Notes under the pieces: generated by a model
Told to the model about the DNA's origin: nothing
Database searches by the model: none
The model's input: the letters and a program-made list of their open reading frames with translations, nothing else
Source of the DNA: Mogibacterium pumilum
Lineage (GTDB): Bacteria; Bacillota; Clostridia; Peptostreptococcales; Anaerovoracaceae
Assembly (NCBI RefSeq): GCF_002243385.1
Contig: NZ_CP016199.1
Span: 1,333,684 to 1,373,984, forward strand
DNA length: 40,301 nucleotides
Direction of reading: 5' to 3'
Translations under genes and position numbers: made by a program
Shown here: positions 25,915 to 32,216 of the stretch, piece after piece
How the letters are laid out: each line of letters begins with the position of its first letter
Position numbering within the stretch: the first letter of the stretch is position 1

Positions 25915-26679
25915 TTATCGTTGAAGCTCGAATGCAGCTTTTGCAATTTCCATAAACGTTCCAACTTCAAGGCTTGCGCCCCCTATCAATCCACCATTAA
26001 TATCTGGTTTTGCAAGTAGTTCATGTGCATTGGTTGGTTTCATGCTACCTCCATACTGAATTATCATAGCCTCAGCAGTATCAGTACCAAACAGACCTTC
26101 TACCATGCCGCGAATAAATCCACACATCTCTTCTGCCTGCTCAGGAGATGCAGTCTTACCAGTACCAATTGCCCAAATTGGCTCATAAGCAATTACAATC
26201 TGCGAAACCTCTTCAGGTGTGAGTCCATTTAAATCTTCTGTTATCTGTCCGCTAACGAACAACATAGCAGTACCGGCTTCTCTAACCTCCAAACTTTCTC
26301 CAACACATAGAATTGGAGTAATACCTGCTGCCAGAAGTGCTTTTAACTTAAGGTTAACCGTTTCGTCTGTCTCAGCAAAGTATTCTCTTCTTTCCGAATG
26401 TCCTACGACACAGAGATCTATGCCTAGTTCTTTTAGCATCGGAACAGAAATTTCTCCCGTATATGCACCGCTCTTTTCAAAATGCACATTCTGTGCACCA
26501 ACCTTTATTCCTGTACCTTCAAACTCACTTTTTAGTGACTGAAGCTGAGTAAACGGTGCGATTATTGAAAGCTGCTCTGGATAATCAATCTGCTCACCTT
26601 TCAGCTGTTCAGCAAAGGCTCTCGCTTCAGCGATTGATTTGTTCATCTTCCAATTGCCAGCGATTAAAAACTTTTTCAT
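25915..26679 (-). CDS. tpiA: Triosephosphate isomerase
   Basis: Interconverts dihydroxyacetone phosphate and glyceraldehyde 3-phosphate. The product is 254 residues from the ATG at 26679 (MKKFLIAGNWKMNKS); the frame is open to a TTG at 26691, but AAGGA then lies against the start and the added residues are not family-like. Key residues are Asn11/Lys13 in GNWKMNK, His in VVGHSERREYF, catalytic Glu in AYEPIWAIGTGKTA and the phosphate-gripping loops QYGGSMKPTNA and GGLIGGASL. It lies 21 nt downstream of pgk and 58 nt upstream of eno on one probable transcript. Confidence 0.98.
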   Translation of the reverse strand: MKKFLIAGNWKMNKSIAEARAFAEQLKGEQIDYPEQLSIIAPFTQLQSLKSEFEGTGIKVGAQNVHFEKSGAYTGEISVPMLKELGIDLCVVGHSERREYFAETDETVNLKLKALLAAGITPILCVGESLEVREAGTAMLFVSGQITEDLNGLTPEEVSQIVIAYEPIWAIGTGKTASPEQAEEMCGFIRGMVEGLFGTDTAEAMIIQYGGSMKPTNAHELLAKPDINGGLIGGASLEVGTFMEIAKAAFELQR

Positions 26680-26700
26680 ACAAATATCCAATCCTTAAAT

Positions 26701-27885
26701 TTATTTTTCGCTTAAGCAAGCAATTCCTGGAAGCTCTTTACCCTCTAGAAATTCAAGACTTGCCCCACCACCAGTAGATATATGTGTCATTTTATCAGCT
26801 AGACCAAATGATGCTACAGCAGCTGCTGAATCACCACCACCGATAATAGTAGTTGCGTTGCTTGATGCTAGGCAGTCTGCAACAGCCTTAGTACCAGAAG
26901 CAAATGTAGTCATTTCAAATACACCCATAGGTCCATTCCATACAATGGTATTGCACTTTTCAAGTTCGCTGCAGTATAGCTGCTCAGATTTTGGACCGAT
27001 ATCCATCCCCATCATATCATCAGGGATATCTGACACACTGTAAACACCATGTTCAGAGTCATTTGAAAACTCTTTAGCAGCCACTATATCCACAGGTAGT
27101 ATAAGTTTAACACCCTTTGCTTCTGCCACAGCCTTGATCTTGCCAATAAGTTCGTACCCTTCTTCATCGAAGATAGATTTTCCGATGCTATATCCTTCAG
27201 CCTTAAGGAATGTGTAAACCATTCCACCGCCTATGAATAGATAATCAACCTTATCTAGAAGATTTACTATTACTGGAATCTTATCCTTTACCTTAGCGCC
27301 GCCCATAATAGCAGCCAATGGCCTCTCAGGTGATTCGATAGCAGCTCCTAGGAACTTAAGCTCTTTCTCAATTAAGAATCCAGATACAGCTGGGATGTAA
27401 TCGGCAATACCTGTCGTTGAAGCATGCGCTCTGTGTGCAGTACCAAATGCTTCTTGTACGAATACATCACCGAGAGATGCAAGAGCTTTTGCAAATCCAG
27501 ATTCGTTCTTTGTTTCTTCATCTCTATATCTAACATTCTCAAGTAACGCAACCTCTGATGGTTCTAGACTCTTGACAGATTCAAAAACAGTATCATCAAC
27601 AACCATATCAGATTTAAAGAACTTAACTTCTAAACCGAGCTTCTCACCGAGTCTCACTGCAACAGGATATAATGAAAATTCTGGATTAGGCTCGCCCTTA
27701 GGTCTTCCAAGATGCGATAATATAACAACTTTTGCACCCTGCTCACGAAGATAGTTTATAGTTGGGAGAGCTGCTACAATTCTAGTATCATCGCTGATTT
27801 TTCCATCAGCAAACGGAACATTAAAATCACATCTTAATACCGCTGTTTTACCAGCCCACTCAATATCCCTAATTGTCTTTTTCAT
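26701..27885 (-). CDS. pgk: Phosphoglycerate kinase
   Basis: Makes ATP and 3-phosphoglycerate from 1,3-bisphosphoglycerate. The 394-residue protein has the N-terminal substrate motif LRCDFNVPF, ILSHLGRPKGEP, VALLENVRYRDEETKN, the hinge region and the C-terminal nucleotide site with MGGAKVKDKIPV, WNGPMGVFEM and IIGGGDSAAAVASFG. GAGGT lies 7 nt before the ATG. It lies 71 nt downstream of gapA, with an intercistronic hairpin between them that may set the relative amounts of the two mRNAs. Confidence 0.98.
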   Translation of the reverse strand: MKKTIRDIEWAGKTAVLRCDFNVPFADGKISDDTRIVAALPTINYLREQGAKVVILSHLGRPKGEPNPEFSLYPVAVRLGEKLGLEVKFFKSDMVVDDTVFESVKSLEPSEVALLENVRYRDEETKNESGFAKALASLGDVFVQEAFGTAHRAHASTTGIADYIPAVSGFLIEKELKFLGAAIESPERPLAAIMGGAKVKDKIPVIVNLLDKVDYLFIGGGMVYTFLKAEGYSIGKSIFDEEGYELIGKIKAVAEAKGVKLILPVDIVAAKEFSNDSEHGVYSVSDIPDDMMGMDIGPKSEQLYCSELEKCNTIVWNGPMGVFEMTTFASGTKAVADCLASSNATTIIGGGDSAAAVASFGLADKMTHISTGGGASLEFLEGKELPGIACLSEK

Positions 27886-27917
27886 ATCGTGTACCTCACT
27901 TGTACATAATAAATGAT

Positions 27918-27940
27918 ATGCCGCGCAAAAAGCACGGCAT
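27918..27940 (-). other. Hairpin between gapA and pgk
   Basis: ATGCCGCGC (27918-27926) and GCACGGCAT (27932-27940) pair with one internal mismatch around a 5-nt loop. There is no U-tract on the minus strand, so it is more likely a partial terminator, processing or stability element than a full stop. Confidence 0.45.
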
Positions 27941-27956
27941 CATATAGTTATATTTC

Positions 27957-28970
27957 TTATTTATTATCAACCTTACCCATGTGCTGAATGAGTCTTAGAA
28001 GCTGAACGCTATATCCATACTCATTGTCATAAAACATGATAAACTTGAAGAACTTATCGTTTAACTCGATACCTTCTCTAGCATCGTATATGCATGTGCA
28101 TGGGTCACCAATAAAGTCGCATGATACAACCTCATCATCAACGTATTCAATAATTCCCTTGAACTCGTTCTCGGAAGCGTCCTTAACCTTTGCACAAATC
28201 TCTTCGTAAGAAGCGGAGTTCTTAAGAATAAGATTAAGGTCAATTACAGATACGTTAGCTGTTGGTACACGGTAAGCCTTACCAGTTAGTTTCCCTTCAA
28301 GCTCTGGAATTACAAGGGATACAGCCTTAGCAGCACCTGTTGTTGTAGGAATGATATTATTGAATACAGATCGTCCTGTTCTCCAGTCTTTCATAGATCT
28401 TGCATCTACAACCTTCTGCTTAGCTGTCGCTGCATGAATTGTGGACATAAGCCCCTGATCAATTCCCCAGTTCTCATTGATAACCTTACAGAGAGGTGCT
28501 AGGCAGTTTGTAGTACAAGATGCATTTGACACTACGTTAAACTTGCTATCATATTCATCGTGGTTAACACCGAAAACGAATGTAGGTGTTGCCTTATCTT
28601 TTGCAGGTGCAGAAATAATTACTTTCTTAGCACCAGCTTCGATATGCGCCTGAGCTTTCTCAGTTGTGTTGTAGGCTCCAGTACCTTCTACGATGTACTC
28701 TGCTCCACACTTATCCCAAGGAATATTCTTAGCGTCATCTTCCATATATACCGGAATCTTCTCGCCATTTACAACGATTCCATTTTCATACTTCTCAACA
28801 GTTCCAGGGAATCTGCCGAAAGTAGAATCGTACTTGAGCATGTATACGATATAATCTAGATCGGAGTTGCGCCAGTTAATACCTGCAATTTCGATATCTT
28901 CCATATCAAGGGCTGCTCTCATTACGACTCTTGAAATTCTTCCGAATCCGCTAATACCGACTTTAATCAT
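27957..28970 (-). CDS. gapA: Glyceraldehyde-3-phosphate dehydrogenase (type I), unusual cofactor site
   Basis: Oxidises glyceraldehyde 3-phosphate to 1,3-bisphosphoglycerate. The 337-residue product has the catalytic block SNASCTTNCLAP with Cys152, a catalytic His in STIHAATAKQK, KDWRTGR, IIPTTTGAAKA and YDNEYGYS near the end, closest in pattern to the E. coli GapA subgroup. The cofactor domain is atypical: the dinucleotide loop reads GFGRIS instead of GFGRIG, and the strand that normally ends IND, whose Asp holds the NAD adenosine ribose, reads INWRNS. B. subtilis GapB, an NADP enzyme, also lacks this Asp, so NADP use or dual specificity is an inference worth testing. AAGGAGG precedes the ATG, 48 nt after the trmL stop. 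Confidence 0.96.
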   Translation of the reverse strand: MIKVGISGFGRISRVVMRAALDMEDIEIAGINWRNSDLDYIVYMLKYDSTFGRFPGTVEKYENGIVVNGEKIPVYMEDDAKNIPWDKCGAEYIVEGTGAYNTTEKAQAHIEAGAKKVIISAPAKDKATPTFVFGVNHDEYDSKFNVVSNASCTTNCLAPLCKVINENWGIDQGLMSTIHAATAKQKVVDARSMKDWRTGRSVFNNIIPTTTGAAKAVSLVIPELEGKLTGKAYRVPTANVSVIDLNLILKNSASYEEICAKVKDASENEFKGIIEYVDDEVVSCDFIGDPCTCIYDAREGIELNDKFFKFIMFYDNEYGYSVQLLRLIQHMGKVDNK

Positions 28971-29018
28971 TTTTTCCTCCTTAACATTCGAAAAAGATAG
29001 CCATTACTTTTAATAATG

Positions 29019-29489
29019 CTACAGAAGCCCAGGGAATCCGTTCTGACGGAGAGCTTCAAACAATACTATGTTGACTGAATTAGATAGATTGAGAGATCTT
29101 AGTCTTGTATTCTCACTCATAGGAATTCTAATAGCTGTATCTTGATGATGATTAATCAGCTCTTTCGGAAGACCTTTCGTCTCCCTTCCAAAAAGAAACA
29201 TATCTCCGTCCTGATACTCGAAATCCGTATAATTGTTATAACCATGAGTAGTTACAAGAAAGAGTCTCTCATCGCCATACTGCAATAGAAATGCCTCCAA
29301 GCTATCATGAACAACTATATCTACGTACCTCCAGTAATCGAGTCCAGCCCTACGAACCGCCTTCTCATCAATATTGAACCCTAGTGGTCTAACAAGATGA
29401 AGCTTAGTGTTGGTAGCTGCGCAGGTTCTAGCAATATTACCAGTATTCTGCGGTATCTCTGGTTCAACTAGGACTACATGTAAAGACAA
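29019..29489 (-). CDS. trmL: tRNA (cytidine/uridine-34-2'-O)-methyltransferase TrmL
   Basis: A SPOUT-class enzyme that methylates the ribose of the wobble base in certain leucine tRNAs. With the TTG start at 29489 the product has 156 residues (MSLHVVLVEPEIPQNTGNIA), matching the ~157 of E. coli TrmL. AAGGAG 6 nt upstream backs this; the frame extends to 29555, but without a binding site or similarity there. Family motifs are PEIPQNTGNIARTCAATN, RRAGLDYW, LFGRETKGLP and the knotted C-terminus with IPMSENTRLRSLNLSNSVNIVL (listed as a pattern). It lies between nth and gapA on the minus strand. Confidence 0.93.
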   Translation of the reverse strand: MSLHVVLVEPEIPQNTGNIARTCAATNTKLHLVRPLGFNIDEKAVRRAGLDYWRYVDIVVHDSLEAFLLQYGDERLFLVTTHGYNNYTDFEYQDGDMFLFGRETKGLPKELINHHQDTAIRIPMSENTRLRSLNLSNSVNIVLFEALRQNGFPGLL

Positions 29490-29495
29490 AGTTAT

Positions 29496-29501
29496 CTCCT
29501 T
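29496..29501 (-). promoter_or_regulatory. Ribosome binding site AAGGAG deciding the trmL TTG start
   Basis: It lies 6 nt before the TTG at 29489. It sits inside the longer open frame, which makes the upstream extension unlikely. Confidence 0.7.
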
Positions 29502-29571
29502 AAAAACTAAAACTTTCAACAAAAATATAATATCAGTTAGATGTTGTATTTTCAATAATGCAATTCTAAAA

Positions 29572-30228
29572 TTATTTTTGATTATATCTACATTCTTCTC
29601 CTATGCAGCAGCTGTCGCACTTGGGATTTCTAGCTGTACAGCACTGCCTCCCATGGAAAATCAATACGTGATGCATGTGTGACCATCTATTCTCGGGAAT
29701 TACCTTCATAAGAGCCTTTTCTGTTTTCAAAACGTCGTCTTCTGTGACTAGACCGATTCTATTAGAAACTCTAAATACGTGCGTATCTACTGCTATATGT
29801 GGCTCACCGAATCCTACAGACATAACGACATTTGCAGTCTTGCGACCAACGCCTGGTAGCTTTTGAAGCTCAACAAAATCTTTAGGCACTTCACCTTCAT
29901 ACGATTCGCATAGCATTTTGCCAATTCCAACTAGGTTTTTAGCTTTATTCTTATATAATCCCAGAGTCTTAATAATATCCTCTACAGCTTTTATATCTGC
30001 TGCAGCTAGCTGACTAGGTTCACCATAGGTGCTAAACAATTTAGGTGTTATTTTATTTACACTTGCATCCGTTGTCTGAGCAGATAATACTACTGCGAGA
30101 AGTAAGTGGAATATTGAATCATGATGTAGCGCGCAATCCGCATCAGGATAAGATGCTTCAAGCTTGTCTAATACGACTTTAACTTCATCTTTATTCTTAA
30201 AATATTTCTTTACCATACGTTTCTTCAT
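29572..30228 (-). CDS. nth: Endonuclease III
   Basis: A DNA glycosylase/AP lyase that removes oxidised pyrimidines. The product is 218 residues from the ATG at 30228; AAAGGAAA 4 nt upstream supports it, while the ATG at 30249 lacks a site. The helix-hairpin-helix LPGVGRKTANVVMSV carries the catalytic lysine, the catalytic aspartate is in VDTHVFRVSNRIG, and the 4Fe-4S ligands C-x6-C-x2-C-x5-C are seen in CTARNPKCDSCCIGEEC. LLLAVVLSAQTTDASVN is the usual N-terminal block. It is divergent from the GntR regulator gene. Confidence 0.95.
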   Translation of the reverse strand: MKKRMVKKYFKNKDEVKVVLDKLEASYPDADCALHHDSIFHLLLAVVLSAQTTDASVNKITPKLFSTYGEPSQLAAADIKAVEDIIKTLGLYKNKAKNLVGIGKMLCESYEGEVPKDFVELQKLPGVGRKTANVVMSVGFGEPHIAVDTHVFRVSNRIGLVTEDDVLKTEKALMKVIPENRWSHMHHVLIFHGRQCCTARNPKCDSCCIGEECRYNQK

Positions 30229-30232
30229 ATTG

Positions 30233-30240
30233 TTTCCTTT
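30233..30240 (-). promoter_or_regulatory. Ribosome binding site AAAGGAAA deciding the nth start
   Basis: It lies 4 nt before the ATG at 30228. It falls after the alternative ATG at 30249, which has no site of its own. Confidence 0.6.
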
Positions 30241-30272
30241 TGTTTTCATTAATTATCAGAGAATGTTACTCA

Positions 30273-30300
30273 TTGACTTTATGCATACTTTAATTATAAT
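30273..30300 (+). promoter_or_regulatory. Promoter of the GntR-family gene
   Basis: TTGACT (30273-30278), a 16-nt spacer and a perfect TATAAT (30295-30300). Transcription would start near 30307. The first ATTGTATAC box overlaps the -10 and start region. Confidence 0.78.
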
Positions 30301-30307
30301 TGTATAC
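30299..30307 (+). promoter_or_regulatory. Candidate GntR operator box 1 (ATTGTATAC)
   Basis: Overlaps the end of the -10 element and the predicted transcription start. It contains the palindromic GTATAC core common in FadR-subfamily operators. The same 9-mer recurs 28 nt downstream. Confidence 0.45.
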
Positions 30308-30326
30308 GCAGAGTACATTTTTAGAC

Positions 30327-30335
30327 ATTGTATAC
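30327..30335 (+). promoter_or_regulatory. Candidate GntR operator box 2 (ATTGTATAC)
   Basis: An exact repeat of box 1, centred near +25 of the predicted transcript and within an imperfect inverted repeat AGAGTA...TACTCT. Its placement would block elongation or initiation if bound. Confidence 0.42.
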
Positions 30336-30368
30336 TCTCACTTAACTGTGTAATCATAGGAGGTAATC

Positions 30369-31028
30369 ATGGTAATGAACCCAGAACTAGAGAGCAACCA
30401 ACCGCTATCAAATAGTCTATTCGTACAGATTCAGAAAGACATCTTAAGTGGTAAGATCACAGCTAATTCAAAGCTTACAGAACAGGCAATCTGCAAGAAA
30501 TATAACGTTAGCAGAACCCCTGTCAGAGAGGCATTTAGACAACTTGAGTCTGACGGCCTCATCGAGAACATTCCAAATCGTGGTGCATATGTAATCGGTC
30601 TATCTAGCCGTGATATCTCAGACCTATTTGACCTAAGAAGAAAATTTGAAGTTCAGGCTGTTGAGTGGGCAATTGAGCGTATGACCGCTGATGAGGTTGA
30701 GACATTAAGAGAGAATATCGAGTTTATGGAATTCTATACCCTTAAAAATGACGTTGATAAGGTTCTTCAGTTCAACTCTGCATTTCATAACATAATATAT
30801 AAGGGAACTAAGAACAGGATGCTCTACCTGACACTCTCAACTTACCAGACTTACCTTAAACATTCTGCCCCTGCTAAGACGTTCTCGGATGATTATCTCA
30901 AAACCATACTCGAAGAGCACAAAGCTATTTTCGAAGCCTTTGAGATTAAGAATATTGCTGCAGGCAAGAATGCCATGGAATATCACATGAAGCAGAGTAA
31001 ACTGCGCAGAATGTCACACCTGTTTTAA
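30369..31028 (+). CDS. GntR family transcriptional regulator, FadR/FCD subfamily
   Basis: A DNA-binding regulator expected to respond to a small organic acid or similar ligand; the ligand is unknown. The 219-residue product has an N-terminal winged helix (~15-80) with KLTEQAICKKYNVSRTPVREAFRQL as the helix-turn-helix pattern and GLIENIPNRGAYV as the wing. An all-helical FCD domain follows at ~85-215, including FDLRRKFEVQAVEWAIERM and FHNIIYKGTKNRML, where Asp/His residues could bind a metal. AGGAGGT 4 nt before the ATG is strong. It is a single-gene transcript with its own promoter and terminator. Two ATTGTATAC boxes around the start of transcription suggest autoregulation. No metabolic gene is clearly linked to it. 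Confidence 0.9.
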   Translation: MVMNPELESNQPLSNSLFVQIQKDILSGKITANSKLTEQAICKKYNVSRTPVREAFRQLESDGLIENIPNRGAYVIGLSSRDISDLFDLRRKFEVQAVEWAIERMTADEVETLRENIEFMEFYTLKNDVDKVLQFNSAFHNIIYKGTKNRMLYLTLSTYQTYLKHSAPAKTFSDDYLKTILEEHKAIFEAFEIKNIAAGKNAMEYHMKQSKLRRMSHLF

Positions 31029-31038
31029 ATAACATATC

Positions 31039-31089
31039 AATGCGATAGTACATTAAGTAGTGATGTGTAATGATACTATCGCATTTTTT
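31039..31089 (+). terminator. Terminator of the GntR-family gene
   Basis: Arms 31039-31050 and 31074-31085 form a perfect 12-bp stem, prolonged inside by CATTA/TAATG. TTTTATTTG follows. It starts 10 nt after the stop codon. Confidence 0.88.
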
Positions 31090-31096
31090 ATTTGAA

Positions 31097-32026
31097 TTAG
31101 TCCTGTTTATTTAGCTTATGTTCTATCCAGCCAATTATATCCTTTATAACCTGCTTCTTGCAGCTGTCATGCAGAATGTCATGATAACAATCCTTATATA
31201 GCTTATACGAAACTTCGTTATGCCCTTTTGCGCTTAGCATGTTAGCAATTCTCATCACAGAACTACCGCAGTTGCCTCTCTGATCTTCAGCCCCTGCCAG
31301 TATGTATATTGGAATATCTGGTAATCTTTCGATACCATTCTTTCCTTTAAGCTGCTCTATAACCCTAATCATCTCCCTATATGCCGATGCTGCGAGCATA
31401 AAACCACAGTTTTCATCATCTACGTAACTTTTAACTTCCTCTTCATCGCTACTTAACCAGTAGAATTCATTATAAGGTGATGAACCTGCTGGTTTACCAG
31501 TCTGATACATCGTGTTATGAACACTTTCAGATATGGAGTTAAAGCCTTTTCTCTTTATATGATTATTTGCATTTATTTTGATGAGATTAAGTGCTGCAGG
31601 TATCTCTAGATTTTCCATTAAAATTAGCATCGAAACATCACCGTACTTGATTGTATAAAGCTCGCAAAGCATCGCCCCAAATCCAGCTCCAATCAAAATT
31701 CTAGGCACACTTTCTCCGACTTCAGATGAAACCTCTTCAAATAACAATTCGATGTCTGTTAGTAGATCTTTATAAGAGTTTTTGTGTAAACCAAAACACC
31801 CCTGATGACCTTGCTTGCTCATACCATGCCCTATAAGGTCATTACCACAAACGTAAAATCCAGCATCATGAAGAGCCGATGCGAACTCTTTGTATCGAAG
31901 ACTATGTTCACTTATATCATGCACTATCTGTACTACTGCACGTGGGTGATCACAAGTGTATTTGAAAGAAACAACTTGCCCCTCTCCATTAGCCGCTCTT
32001 CTATATATGTCCCTATATTCTGCCAT
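31097..32026 (-). CDS. Alpha/beta hydrolase of the S33 / monoacylglycerol-lipase type, nucleophile serine absent
   Basis: A 309-residue alpha/beta hydrolase resembling lysophospholipase/monoglyceride lipase (PldB-like). The N-terminal VHDISEHSLRYKEFASALHD and GNDLIGHGMSKQ match the family's HGxxEHSxRY and DxxGHGxS blocks. The Asp (ILAGAEDQRG, Asp248) and His (CYHDILHD, His282) of the triad are in place. However, the nucleophile elbow, normally GHSMG, reads GAGFG at residues 113-117, so the serine is replaced by Gly115. It is therefore either a non-catalytic relative or uses another mechanism. No signal peptide is seen. Its start has GAGGGAG about 4 nt upstream. It is convergent with the GntR gene and lies downstream of clpB on the same strand, with a hairpin between them. 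Confidence 0.85.
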   Translation of the reverse strand: MAEYRDIYRRAANGEGQVVSFKYTCDHPRAVVQIVHDISEHSLRYKEFASALHDAGFYVCGNDLIGHGMSKQGHQGCFGLHKNSYKDLLTDIELLFEEVSSEVGESVPRILIGAGFGAMLCELYTIKYGDVSMLILMENLEIPAALNLIKINANNHIKRKGFNSISESVHNTMYQTGKPAGSSPYNEFYWLSSDEEEVKSYVDDENCGFMLAASAYREMIRVIEQLKGKNGIERLPDIPIYILAGAEDQRGNCGSSVMRIANMLSAKGHNEVSYKLYKDCYHDILHDSCKKQVIKDIIGWIEHKLNKQD

Positions 32027-32140
32027 TTGTCTCCCTCACTATACTGTATACCTAATATTTCTGAAGTGATTTTCATCTTCAAATTGATAATATACTAACA
32101 TAAATATGCATTTGATACTCATATATTCAAGTATAACATA

Positions 32141-32171
32141 AGAGATAGGTGCATATAAAACACCTATCTCT
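32141..32171 (-). other. Perfect 11-bp inverted repeat downstream of clpB
   Basis: AGAGATAGGTG (32141-32151) and CACCTATCTCT (32161-32171) form a perfect stem with a 9-nt loop, and CAT/ATG extends it past one bulged A. It lies 45 nt beyond the clpB stop, but no U-tract follows on either strand. It may be a weak terminator or an mRNA 3'-end stabiliser. Confidence 0.5.
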
Positions 32172-32216
32172 ATGAATATTCCTATATTACCTTTATTGAT
32201 ATCGTCGCTTAAACTT

